Assembly (NCBI GenBank): GCA_963795835.1
Contig: CAWCJC010000008.1
Coordinates: 62,001 to 126,000, forward strand
Direction: 5' to 3'
DNA: 64,000 bases
Source of the DNA: JALYXI01 sp963795835
Lineage (GTDB): Bacteria; Acidobacteriota; Terriglobia; Bryobacterales; Bryobacteraceae
Part shown: piece by piece, positions 54,881 to 64,000 of the stretch
How positions within the stretch are numbered: the first letter of the stretch is position 1
Layout: every line of letters begins with the position of its first letter
Position numbers and translations under genes: made by a program
The notes under the pieces: generated by a model
Told to the model about the DNA's origin: nothing
Database searches by the model: none
What the model saw: only the letters and a program-made list of their open reading frames with translations

Positions 54881-57800
54881 TTACGGTCTTCTGCCGAAAT
54901 ACTTATTTGGCGCTCCGGGAGTAGGAAGGTCGCTGGCCACCGGGGCTCCAATCTCGTGGGTCCTGTTGAGTGCGCCCATGATAGTGATGCCCGTGCCTGA
55001 TATCTGCGCGCCAACAGCGTGCGCCCGGGCGAGCGGCGCTGAGACGGTGAGGGAAATGCCCGCGGGTAACCCGCCCCTGCCGCCGCCTCTGGGGCCTCCT
55101 GCTGAAACGACAACAGCGGACTCCGTACTCGTGCCGCTGTCAATAGTGATGGTCTGGCCGGGAATAAAGTCCGCCGGGCCGCCGACCGGGATAGTGGTTG
55201 CGCCAACTGCTGTTGCTGCTGCCAACGTGGTTGCGCCTTGCGTGCCGACCGTTGCAACGATGGCGGTCTCCTGATTGGCTCCCGTGTCTATGACGATCTC
55301 CTGACCGGGTGCAAAGTCAGCTACGCTCACAACTTTGATGTTGTTTGAACCACGGCCCGCCGCCGCCGCTGCCGTAGTAACGCCCTGTAAGTGGAAATCG
55401 TTGCAGTTACTGTCCGTATCCCCGCCATCCGGAAAGCGGCCGGCACTTCGGTTGGGAGAAGGAGGGGGCGTAGCGCCAGCCGCTCCGAAGCCGCCCCGCC
55501 CGCCCGGGCCGGGCGAAGCTACACTGCAACCGTTAGCCCCGGCTCCGGACATCGCTTGATAGCCCTTTGCGGCCCATGGGTCTACCATGCCGCCGAAGTT
55601 CAGGCTATCGACGACCCGGCCTGCGGCATCGCGCAGCACCATACTTCCCGCGGCGGGGCCCAGGGCCGGACCACCGAACCACTGGTTTGGCTTCGGCGCC
55701 CCTGATAGCCCGCCGCGGTGGCTGTCGCGTCGATCACAGCCGTATCTATCTCATGGGCGCTCGTTAGGGGCCTGATCCAGCCTGATTCCGGTTCCCAGCG
55801 CCATAACCGGCTCGTTGCTCGAGTGCGCAAATGCCGTCTTCGGAGTGAAGGTAATCCCCGTCCCCCGAGAGCTGAAGGAAATGTTCGAAGAGTGATTGTA
55901 TTTCAACGGTGCCGTAAGCTCGAGGCCCGTTCCGAGTTCCTCGGCTTTCAGAGCCCCGTTGAAGGCATTGCGAGCCGACTGGGTGCCAACGCTCTTCACC
56001 ACAACGGTTTCGATCCCGTGTCCGACGCTGTCGATATCTAATCGGATCTGGTCGCCAGCTGTAATGTTGGCAAGGGAAGACACCTTGATGTTGCTCTCGC
56101 CTGCCTTTGCGGGAGCCGTCAGCCAGGCTTGCGTGCCGGGTTTGCCGATTGCAGTGACGGTGACCACCTCGTACTTCTCAATCGAACCAGCGACCGCAGG
56201 GTAGCTTGAGCCGTAGCCGAGGGCGACCTTCTCGCCTACGACGAAGCCGGTCGGCATCATCGCGCCGCGTCCGCCGCCGGGAGCTGTGAACGGCACGTTG
56301 GTCGCGCCGGCCGCAATCGTCAGGATCGGGCCATCCGGGAGTGGTTGCCAGAGAGGCAGGGACGGGCTGGCCGCCGTTCCCATGGTTTCTATGATGCGGG
56401 TCTCTACGCCTGAGCCTGAGCCGACCGCGATGGTATCGCCGGCCTTCATTCCCGTTGTACTTCTGACGTAAATGGCGGCGTCGCCTGTTTTTGCGGGAAC
56501 CGCCAGCCCAGAGGTTGCAAGGCCGAGCAGATAGAAACGCTTGGCTCCGAGACTCGTCCCGCCAGGAACCTTCACAGACGAGAAGATGGGCAACTGGGCG
56601 GGATGGTGTGTCAGGGTCCAGTTCGAAATATCGACGGCACTGGTGCCTGCGTTATAAAGCTCGATGAACGAATCGGTCGGGTTGGCCCCGGCGCTGATGC
56701 GAAACTCGTTGATCCTGACAGGGCTGACGTTTCTGACTTTCTCAATTGCGGACTGGGTTTGAGCTGTGCCGTTGACGGTCAGAGAGGCTTTGCCCACCAA
56801 GTCGCCGTTGAAGGGCACAGGTCCCGATGTGACCTTGAAGGTTGCGCTCACGGTGGCGCCTGGAGCTAAAGGGGCGGTGAACGAGGCGGGGCCGGAGGCA
56901 ACAGCACTCCACCCCGCCGGAACGGAAAGACTCAGCCGGAGTCCGGACACGGCCGAACCCGTGGTGTTACGGAACGTCACCATGGTCTCTTGTGAGGAGA
57001 GCGGCGCGAAGGTCTGGAGCCCCGGAGGCATGGCGACCGCGGAGGCGGGCGCAACCCGTAGCCCCGCGACGTCGTACCTCGCTGCCACCACATTGTCCTG
57101 CACCTTTTGATCGGTGGCGTCCGTCGGAAACGTTCCCGCGGCGGTCATCGCGCCTTCATAAAAGGTGCCCTGCGAACCTACGCTGTTGTCACCGCCATTG
57201 CCAAGCAGGATACCTCCCTGCTTACGCATGGGGTCATAGGTGGCGTTTATTCGCGCACCGCTAAACATGACCGAAAGGGAGCCTTTCTGTGCGTCGCCCC
57301 CCAGAGAGGTCCAGTGGTGCGGTTCACCCTTCGCCATCGCCGTCACGAAGCGGTCGGTGACGTTCGGTAGTTCGGCGCAGTATTTATTGTTGGCCTCGGA
57401 ATTGACGCAACCCACCAGGTTGTTCTCCTGATCGGTCATGATCCAGGGGCCGGGGGCCGGGCCGTGATACCAGGCGCTCGCGTTGCCGTAATAGGTGGTT
57501 TCCATTGTGCCGTTCCCGTCATCGCGGCTATCGGTCTCGGCATTGCCGTAATCAAAGCAACAACCGGAATTGTAGTGATGTCCGTCGATGACCCAGTACT
57601 GCCCCTCGGCCTGGTCGTCCACCGCCGTGCCGTGCGCGTCGTTCCAGCGGAGGCCCATGCCCGGCTCAATGAAAACACCGTAAGCCTTGTGGCCCATAAT
57701 CGTGATCGGCGCCATGTCGGCCACGGGAACATTGTTAAACCCGCCCATGGCCGGACCGCTGAATCCACCGCGGGGCGCCTGCACCAGGTGGTTGCCCTTG

Positions 57801-58177
57801 CCGGACTGATCATAAAGCTTGATGATCCAGCAATAAGTGCTAGCGCAGAACGCGTCCTGCGCGCTTGCATCGGCGTATCCACCGGCATCCGGAGCCGGCG
57901 AGGCGGATGGCTTAACAACGCCGATGTCCCGCGTCTTTCCGTCGGACTGGCGGAGAACTTGATAGAGCGGGCCATTGTAGCCGGCGTAAAGAGCGCGCGT
58001 GGAGCTGTGAGCCGCTACACAGGGATCGCCTGCCGCGGCGTATACGTCGCATGGGCCCTCCGGCCGCGCCGGCGTGGCAGTGCCGCCTTGTCCAGCCTGC
58101 TGCCCCATCGTCAAGGCGGCGGCCATCGCCGTAAGCGCCAGTGCAAATATGATTTTGAGGCTTGGTTTTGATTTCAT
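54881..58177 (-). CDS. Secreted GH54-type alpha-L-arabinofuranosidase with lamin-tail domain, two frameshifts
   Basis: About 1100 aa joined. A signal peptide is followed by a GH54 ArabFuran-catal domain (PCDVYAAAGDPCVAAHSSTR, YAGYNGPLYQVLRQSDG, YCWIIKLYDQSGKGNHL, FDYGNAETD). After about residue 370 comes an NPCBM-associated-like beta domain (TMVTFRNTTGSAVSGLRL), then a lamin-tail domain (VRINEFRISAGANPTDSFIE) and repeated beta modules with G-T-G-I-x. The frame breaks at 55767-55770 (remove a C) and 55699-55702 (one base missing), after which it reads APKPNQWFGGPALGPAAGSM, and a second lamin-tail-like part. It removes arabinose side chains from arabinan or arabinoxylan. It is convergent with iclR, not in its operon. 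Confidence 0.85.
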
Positions 58178-58196
58178 TGTTGGCCTGAGTTGCGTT

Positions 58197-58213
58197 GTGT
58201 AAGCGCTTGTTAT
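58197..58213. promoter_or_regulatory. LacI-type palindrome upstream of the GH54 gene
   Basis: GTGTAAGCGCTTGTTAT contains the perfect core AAGCGCTT (58201-58208) typical of LacI/CcpA-family operators. It lies 20-36 bases upstream of the GH54 start on its leader side, in the 259-bp region shared with the molybdo-enzyme genes. No LacI gene is in the window. An 8-bp core can occur by chance. Confidence 0.4.
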
Positions 58214-58436
58214 ATCAAATGGCTGACCTCCACTGCGGTCATATCGATCTGAAGGTTACCTGCGCCCGCGGCTGCGGCGGATTTCGTGCCGTTCTGCTGC
58301 AGTTGAGTGAGTTGCTGAGGCGGCAGACTCGACATCATGGCGCCGCTTTGGCGAATCGCGCCGCATATATTGGGCCCCGCCCGGCGATACCATGTGACCA
58401 TCGACGTCATTTCAGACGAAGGAAGGAGCGCGCCCG

Positions 58437-58943
58437 ATGAGCAAGATCACCCTGAAGGTGAACGGCGGCACACATACGGTGGATATCGATCCCACGACAC
58501 CCCTGCTTTACATTCTCCGGAATGACTTGGGACTGCAGGGCCCACACTTCGGCTGCGGACTCGGCCAGTGCGGCGCTTGCACTGTGATCATCAACGGTGC
58601 CGCGGTCCGCTCCTGCGTGTTTCCTACCTCCGCGGTGAAAGGGGAAATCACCACGCTTGAGGGGTTGTCGTCTCACGGAAAACTGCATCCTCTGCAGCAG
58701 GCCTGGATCGATGAACAAGCTCCGCAGTGCGGCTTTTGCCAGAACGGGCAAATTATGACCGCCAAAGTGCTGCTGGATAAGAACCCGCATCCCACTGACG
58801 CGCAGATTCGCGAAGGCATGAACAACACTCTGTGCCGCTGTATGTCATACAACCGGGTCCAGGCCGCCATCAAACGCGCTTCCGGAAGGGTGGCGGACAA
58901 CCGTCCCGCTGCAGGCAAATCCGAAAAGGAGACGGTCGCATGA
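58437..58943 (+). CDS. [2Fe-2S] subunit of a molybdenum hydroxylase (isoquinoline oxidoreductase alpha-like)
   Basis: 168 aa. The N-terminal plant-type ferredoxin cluster is bound by C40, C45, C48 (GCGLGQCGAC) and C60; the C-terminal four-helix cluster domain has QCGFCQNGQ and CRCMSYN. It passes electrons from the Mo-cofactor subunit encoded next. No FAD subunit gene is present, as in the isoquinoline/nicotinate-type two-subunit enzymes that use a cytochrome or quinone acceptor. The last codon overlaps the next gene (ATGA). Confidence 0.95.
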   Translation: MSKITLKVNGGTHTVDIDPTTPLLYILRNDLGLQGPHFGCGLGQCGACTVIINGAAVRSCVFPTSAVKGEITTLEGLSSHGKLHPLQQAWIDEQAPQCGFCQNGQIMTAKVLLDKNPHPTDAQIREGMNNTLCRCMSYNRVQAAIKRASGRVADNRPAAGKSEKETVA

Positions 58944-61321
58944 GTACCGCAAATATCCCGGCACAGGTCGAGGAACTTCTCACCACACATCGCCGCGGCT
59001 TTCTTCGGAACGCGGGCATGCTTCTGGTGGGCTTGGCTGCGCACGGCGGCTCCGCTGCCGAGGCACCAGGTCCATACCCGATCGTTGACCCCCGCAAGCT
59101 GGATTCGTGGATTGTGATTCACCAGAACAACACAGCTACTTTTTATGTCGGCAAAACTGATCCCGGCCAGGGTACTGGGACGGGTTTCCGTCAACTCATG
59201 TCCGACGAACTCGATATCGCGTTCGACAAGACCACTTGCATTATGGGCAGTACGGATATCACCGTCGATCAGGTAGGGGCCGGCGGATCGAGCGCCATGG
59301 AACGCGACTCGGTCCCGATGCGCCGCGCGGCAGCCGAAGCGCGACGCGTTTTGCTGGAAATGGCATCGGCGCGATTCGGAGTTCCCGTGGAGCAACTGTC
59401 CGTCAGCGAGGGCGTGATCACGGCGAAATCCGACCCAGCGAAACACATCAGTTATGGCGAGTTGATCGGGGGGCAGAAGTTTAACGTCACCCTCAGCGGC
59501 AATAACGCGTTTTCAGTCAACGGAAAGGCAAAGATCAAGACCATCCCGGAGCTCAAGAACGCGGGCAAACCTATGCATCGCGACGACATCCCCGGGAAGG
59601 TGGACGGCACAACGAAGTGGGCCGTCGATGTGAAGCTGCCTGGCATGGTGCATGCGCGCAACGTGAAGCCGCCTTATGCGTGCGCGAAGCTGACCGGCAT
59701 TGATGAAGCTTCCGTGAAGAATCTGCCGGGGTTTATCAAGGTGATGAACAAAGGCAATTACGTCGCGGTGGTATGCGAACGCGAGGAGCAAGCCGTTAAG
59801 GCCGCACGTCAGCTTAAGACCACGTGGGAAAAGCCCGCCACCGCTCCGTTCCCCAGTTCCGAGGATCTCTTCACTTATCTGCGCGCGGCGAAGCCCGCGG
59901 CTTCCTCCACTCCCGCTCCGGAAGGAGATTCCGAACTGCGCAATCCGTCCCTAAGGCCGATTGTGGTGGGCAATCCCGACAAGGCTTTCACGGAAGCCGC
60001 CAAAACAATAGAAGCCGAGTATGAGATCCCGTTCCAGGGACATACCGCGTTCGGGCCTGCGCATGCCACGGCGGACCCGTCGAATGGCCAAATGACCATT
60101 TACTCGAACGACATGAAAACGTACGGCTTGCGCAGAGGCATTGCCACGTTTCTGAATATGCCGCAAGATAAGGTGCGCGTGGTTTATATGCAGGGATCCC
60201 AGGGCTTCGGCCGCACGGCAGCTGAGGATGCTGCCTCCGAGGCGGCCTGGATTGCGCACGAACTCGGCAGACCGGTCCGCATGCAATGGATGCGGGAAGA
60301 AGAGACGGCGTGGGACAGCAAGGCTCCGGCGTTTCTTGTGAAATTGGGCGGCGCGCTCGATGCGCAGGGAAATCTGACGGGTTACAAGTATGAAGCCCGT
60401 TCCTGCGACTACAACCACTTGGGATACAACGACCCGAACACGACGCTCATCGCCCAGCTGATGGGAGACAAACGTCCGCATCCCGGCGCCGGAAGCGCTT
60501 CGATTCCCTCGGACATGTATGCGATTCCGAACCGCAAGATGACCGGCGAGGTCTTCGCTTTGCCTGCCATTTGGGAGACTCCCGTCCGCACGGGAAACCT
60601 GCGCGATCCAAACGGTCCACAAGCGTCGTTCGCGTCGGAGTCGTTCATCGATGAAGTGGCGGCCGCGGTCAAGGTTGATGCGCTGGACTTCCGTTTGAAG
60701 ATGCTGCAGGCGGGGACCGGCGATGACAACGGCTTTCGCCGTGCCCGTTCGATCGCCGTCCTCAAGGCCGCCGCCCAGAAATACGGTTGGGACACCAGGC
60801 CTTCAGGGAAATCGCCCGGCACGCACAAGATTCTGACGGGTCGGGGCATCGCTTATTCGTTCCGCGGGCAAACAATGGTTGCGCAGATCGCGGAGGTAGA
60901 AGTGAACCGCGAGACAGGTCATGTCTGGGCGAAGCGTCTGGTGTGCGCGCATGACTGCGGGTTCGTTGTGAATCCGGAAAGCCTCAAGACCAGCGTGGAA
61001 TGCGGCATGCTGCACGGCCTCAGCCGCGCCCTTCACGAGGAAGTCAAATTCGATACCGAAAAGGTGACAAGCGTAGACTGGGTCTCGCATCCTACACTTC
61101 GACATGCCGACGTTCCGGAGAGCATCGAGATCGTGATGGTAAACGGCGATCCCAATCCGGATCGTCCCGACCTGCCACTCTACGGCGCAGGGGAGGCGTG
61201 TCTGAAGCCTACGATGGCTGCCGTCGGAAACGCAATTTACGATGCCACGGGCATTCGAATCCGAAGAGTTCCCTTCAGGCCCGAACGTGTTCTTGCCGCG
61301 TTAAAAGCCGCAGGCGTGTGA
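58940..61321 (+). CDS. Molybdopterin-binding subunit of xanthine dehydrogenase-family enzyme
   Basis: 793 aa from ATG 58940 (ATGA overlap). An N-terminal Tat-like signal, HRRGFLRNAGMLLVGLAAHG, exports it with its folded cofactor. Motifs: GQGTGTGFRQLMSDELDIAF, the Mo-domain VYMQGSQGFGRTAAEDAASE, EEETAWDSKAP, and YGAGEACLKPTMAAVGNAI, with the catalytic Glu in GAGE. This is the isoquinoline 1-oxidoreductase beta/aldehyde-oxidase-like branch, hydroxylating an aldehyde or N-heterocycle. Substrate unknown. With a Tat signal only on this subunit, the Fe-S partner is exported as a hitchhiker, as known for related enzymes. Confidence 0.93.
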   Translation: MSTANIPAQVEELLTTHRRGFLRNAGMLLVGLAAHGGSAAEAPGPYPIVDPRKLDSWIVIHQNNTATFYVGKTDPGQGTGTGFRQLMSDELDIAFDKTTCIMGSTDITVDQVGAGGSSAMERDSVPMRRAAAEARRVLLEMASARFGVPVEQLSVSEGVITAKSDPAKHISYGELIGGQKFNVTLSGNNAFSVNGKAKIKTIPELKNAGKPMHRDDIPGKVDGTTKWAVDVKLPGMVHARNVKPPYACAKLTGIDEASVKNLPGFIKVMNKGNYVAVVCEREEQAVKAARQLKTTWEKPATAPFPSSEDLFTYLRAAKPAASSTPAPEGDSELRNPSLRPIVVGNPDKAFTEAAKTIEAEYEIPFQGHTAFGPAHATADPSNGQMTIYSNDMKTYGLRRGIATFLNMPQDKVRVVYMQGSQGFGRTAAEDAASEAAWIAHELGRPVRMQWMREEETAWDSKAPAFLVKLGGALDAQGNLTGYKYEARSCDYNHLGYNDPNTTLIAQLMGDKRPHPGAGSASIPSDMYAIPNRKMTGEVFALPAIWETPVRTGNLRDPNGPQASFASESFIDEVAAAVKVDALDFRLKMLQAGTGDDNGFRRARSIAVLKAAAQKYGWDTRPSGKSPGTHKILTGRGIAYSFRGQTMVAQIAEVEVNRETGHVWAKRLVCAHDCGFVVNPESLKTSVECGMLHGLSRALHEEVKFDTEKVTSVDWVSHPTLRHADVPESIEIVMVNGDPNPDRPDLPLYGAGEACLKPTMAAVGNAIYDATGIRIRRVPFRPERVLAALKAAGV

Positions 61322-61459
61322 TTCGCATCGCCTTCGTGCCCGCGCGAAGGTGCCCAAGCAAATCAAGACCAGATCTTTGAGCCTTACTTTTTGCTTGCAA
61401 TCAGTCAAAGCCTATGTGATTATTTCTCGGGGCAAATTGTCTCCGCGGGAGCGGGCTAA

Positions 61460-63970
61460 ATGGACGCAGTGAAATGGCTGATGGGAAGCGCGTTTTCCGC
61501 GGTCCTGATGATCGCGCAAACAACCAACACACAGATCAACAATGTGGACCGGATGCAAAGAGTTTCCCCCACATGCTCGACAGTAACCCTCACGTCCGAA
61601 TTTACGAACAATGCACCAGCCATTGTCGACAAATTGAATGGAATTACGGAAGGCGTGACCGTCCGTGCCCTCGGCAGAAGAACGGTCGTGATTTGCGGAG
61701 ATGACACGAATAGAGCCGTCACAACAATCGCGCAAGCCGCTGAAGGGATGGGTAAGGAAACAGTCTCGGAGATGGCACCCCGTGAATCCCTGACCGTTCA
61801 ACTCTTCTTCAACCGCGATGCAAAATCGATTACCGATATCTTGTCGAAAGCTTTTCCAAAGCTCGGGGCTTACGCGAGCGGCACAGATCTCATCGTGCTC
61901 GGTTCGCCGGATGGGTCGGACGCGTCATCGGTCCAGAGCGCGAAACGATGGATCGCCGCTCTGGATCTTCCCAGGCCCCAAATCGACCTAAACATCTGGA
62001 GTGTTCAGATTTCCGGCAAAAAGGACGATGCTGTTGCGGAGGCGGGCACCGCGGTAAGAAAAGTGGTAGGCCAGCACAACCGGGAGCTGGAAGTCGCACT
62101 GGAAAGGGCGCACGTCAAACTTTCCGATCTTCAGAAAGCGAAGGGGGCCGACTTCTTCGCCAAACGATTTTCAGAATATCTGTCGAAGCAGTATGTCGTG
62201 CCTGAGAATGCATCCTCAGAGCCGATCGTGGCGAAGATAGAGGGGATTTGCGAGAAGTTTCACTACTGCCTGGGATTCCGCGGAATATTCGAGCCGAATC
62301 CGACCATCTCCTCACTTTTGATCAACGTCGTCGCGGCCCAAAATCCTGGTGAAATCGCGATGACACTCATCAATAGTCTGGAAAACGACACGTCGAAGAA
62401 CTTCTCACTGGTCGACACGGGTGGGTACTCCGCCACCTCCGTGACTCTCGCCGCGCGCTATGGCGTGGGCGCTGGGGCGGTAGGATGCGAGGACGTTGCC
62501 AGAATGAAGTACGAACACCACGAAGAGCCTGTCTTCCCCTGCTTGCGCGAGGCTCTCAGTGATCAAACGCAAAGCCTGCCTCTTGGCCTGTTTCGCGCAG
62601 CCATTGCCGATTTCCTGATGCACTATAAGATGACCCGGCTGTACCCCACCGATGTCGATACGAGCAATTTGTCTGTCAACCGTATGGACTCGCTAGCGGG
62701 TCCTCTTCTCTCCGCGTTCAATCGTGACTTGGCGTCCTACTTACGCCATGTTCGGGATGATATCCAGAAAGAGGTCGAGGATAGATCTGCTGAATCGATG
62801 AGCAATGGGATTGTTAGCCTCTCGACAATCAGCAGCATACCGAGCAGCGTGGGAGCGGTCACGCAAAGCGCATTCCCCATTCGGAACACGTGGCAGTTAA
62901 AAGACCTGCTCGCCGGATCGATACCGGGCAAAGATGACACCGTCGAGCAGAAAATCCCAAAGTTCCTCTCGGAAAATCTTGCCCCGGGGGTTGCTTTGCC
63001 GCTGCTGGCGGCTCTCAGCTTGGATACCACGCCAGCTTTCGCCAGCGTCGGTAAAGGGCTAACGATGGCCGTCACTCCTCAAAGCCTGCCGGGCGGGTCT
63101 TCCGCGGAATTAAACATCAACCTGATCTCCCAAGATGAGGGTCCCCCAACGGTCCAAAAAGGCTCCGCAAACGCCACACTCGATCCCATCAGCCGGGTTG
63201 CGAAACACAACTTGCAGACTGTCGTCAGAGTGAAATCGATGCGGCTGTTTGAACTCTCCAGCTTCAGTTCGCAGGTGGTTCGCGGTCAGGCAAGCATACC
63301 CCTGTTCCCAATTCCCTTCGTGGAAACACCCGTACTCAGTCAGATTTTCCGCTATCAGGGAAAACCGGTGAGCCGCTTTCACCGGAGCTTCCTGGTCGTC
63401 AGCGCGGTCGTACTGCCAACTTCGGCGGACTTGGCGTCCACGGTGACTCCCTTTCCCGATTTGATCGTCCGTTCCGTGGCATTGGAGCCGACCGCAGTAG
63501 CCTCACCGGCTCCAGCCGGCGCCACTCCGCTCGAGTACTACATCATTGCGAAAAGACAGGCGGGTGACGTACTTCGGTCGCCCGCTCTGCGAGTGGCCGA
63601 TCCTGGACTGCCTGCGGCTAGTCCTGCCCCAACTGCCCTGGTCAATCTCTCCTGGAACGATCTGGGCGACGATGTGTTCTATGACGTTTACAGAGTCAGC
63701 GGAACGAGCGCGTTCCGCATAGCCTCAAACCTGAGGCGCACACATTTTGAGGATCGCGGCGGTCCCGCTCCCGTGGCGACACTGCCCCCAGCGGGGCCTG
63801 ACCTGGCTTCCGCTTCCGCAATCTCGCCCGCTTCGTTTCTCCCGGGCACCGTACAGAAGTTTCACTCGCTCATGCGACGATGCATTATCGATGAAGCCGC
63901 AAGCCCGGCAGCGGCGCCGCCCCTATCCTGCGCCAATCTTTCGCTCAAGAACCAGATCGGTTCCCGGTGA
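61460..63970 (+). CDS. Large secreted protein with secretin-like N0/N-domain and C-terminal features, function unknown
   Basis: 836 aa. N-terminal hydrophobic stretch (WLMGSAFSAVLMIAQ) fits a signal peptide. Residues about 105-180 (VQLFFNRDAKSITDILSKAF, LDLPRPQIDLNIWSVQISGK) look like a secretin N-domain with its R-P-Q-x-x-x-x-x-x-I motif, and VRGQASIPLFPIPFVETPVL with RFHRSFLVVSAVVLPT resembles the end of the secretin barrel domain. Between them is about 350 residues of helical sequence with no family I know, and after about residue 690 a fibronectin-like part (LVNLSWNDLGDDVFYDVYRV). It may be a divergent secretin-like channel or a non-channel relative. It is preceded by a 138-bp gap and is the last gene in the window. 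Confidence 0.6.
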   Translation: MDAVKWLMGSAFSAVLMIAQTTNTQINNVDRMQRVSPTCSTVTLTSEFTNNAPAIVDKLNGITEGVTVRALGRRTVVICGDDTNRAVTTIAQAAEGMGKETVSEMAPRESLTVQLFFNRDAKSITDILSKAFPKLGAYASGTDLIVLGSPDGSDASSVQSAKRWIAALDLPRPQIDLNIWSVQISGKKDDAVAEAGTAVRKVVGQHNRELEVALERAHVKLSDLQKAKGADFFAKRFSEYLSKQYVVPENASSEPIVAKIEGICEKFHYCLGFRGIFEPNPTISSLLINVVAAQNPGEIAMTLINSLENDTSKNFSLVDTGGYSATSVTLAARYGVGAGAVGCEDVARMKYEHHEEPVFPCLREALSDQTQSLPLGLFRAAIADFLMHYKMTRLYPTDVDTSNLSVNRMDSLAGPLLSAFNRDLASYLRHVRDDIQKEVEDRSAESMSNGIVSLSTISSIPSSVGAVTQSAFPIRNTWQLKDLLAGSIPGKDDTVEQKIPKFLSENLAPGVALPLLAALSLDTTPAFASVGKGLTMAVTPQSLPGGSSAELNINLISQDEGPPTVQKGSANATLDPISRVAKHNLQTVVRVKSMRLFELSSFSSQVVRGQASIPLFPIPFVETPVLSQIFRYQGKPVSRFHRSFLVVSAVVLPTSADLASTVTPFPDLIVRSVALEPTAVASPAPAGATPLEYYIIAKRQAGDVLRSPALRVADPGLPAASPAPTALVNLSWNDLGDDVFYDVYRVSGTSAFRIASNLRRTHFEDRGGPAPVATLPPAGPDLASASAISPASFLPGTVQKFHSLMRRCIIDEAASPAAAPPLSCANLSLKNQIGSR

Positions 63971-64000
63971 GATCTCGTCGCAAAGACTCGAAGCCAGTTC

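Noticed and set aside
61330..61352. CCTTCG/CGAAGG hairpin after the molybdo-enzyme gene as a terminator
   Set aside because: Six-base stem only and no T run follows.
1..64000. CRISPR arrays, rRNA genes, prophage, integrases, complete insertion sequences
   Set aside because: No regularly spaced repeats, rRNA motifs, transposase or integrase proteins were seen in the window.

Overview
This window reads as chromosomal DNA of an Acidobacteriota member, most like the Solibacter/Bryobacter group. The pointers are very large Oar-type TonB-dependent receptors with an N-terminal carboxypeptidase-regulatory-like domain (46757-50407 and 30978-33836), secreted DUF1080, GH5, GH54 and sedolisin enzymes, Tat-signalled oxidoreductases, a trace of a PEP-CTERM protein, and dense operons of moderately high GC. 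This assignment is inferred from gene content; there is no rRNA in the window.

Layout. 1-5 kb: left-edge fragment, a membrane pseudokinase, a secreted DUF1080 protein, a cold-shock gene with a clear terminator, a GH5-like hydrolase and a DinB-like protein. 5-8 kb: eno-gpmI, translationally coupled. 8.0-9.7 kb: the most interesting locus, a compact three-gene cassette of a small Cys-bearing peptide, a DUF692/MNIO-family enzyme and a partner protein, which looks like an undescribed RiPP-type peptide-modifying system. 9.7-15.7 kb (minus strand): treZ, glycogen debranching enzyme, Yip1-like, comF, HNH. 15.9-22.5 kb: an MCE protein facing a minus-strand operon (oxidoreductase, acyl-CoA dehydrogenase, MeaB-methylmalonyl-CoA epimerase fusion, MTA phosphorylase, GT9-like). 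22.5-28.4 kb: accessory zone with a sedolisin, two hicBA loci (one apparently broken), a decayed gene, a possible small inverted-repeat element and a Tat-signalled hexulose-phosphate-synthase-like protein.

28.6-33.8 kb: two convergent TonB-dependent receptors. 33.9-37.7 kb: deoB-tpiA and tatA-tatC. 38-46.7 kb: mixed housekeeping genes (tRNA-Ala, dut, mgtC-like, ThyX-like, DsbA-like, OYE, HipA-like kinase with DUF3037, GNAT, tRNA-Lys, GAF-ATPase). 46.7-58.2 kb: a carbohydrate locus. A three-gene minus-strand operon (secreted 678-aa protein, DUF4350-like protein, 1216-aa receptor) is divergent from kduI and an IclR regulator across a perfect inverted repeat, followed by a GH54 arabinofuranosidase. 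Together this suggests use of pectin or another uronate-containing polymer. 58.4-61.3 kb: a two-subunit molybdenum hydroxylase. 61.5-64 kb: a large secreted protein with secretin-like regions.

A recurring oddity is single-base indels, mostly in short homopolymers, that break at least a dozen otherwise well-conserved genes, including core ones. Where removing (or adding) one base restores the family sequence I give one joined gene and say where the break lies. Many of these are probably sequencing or assembly errors rather than real pseudogenes.
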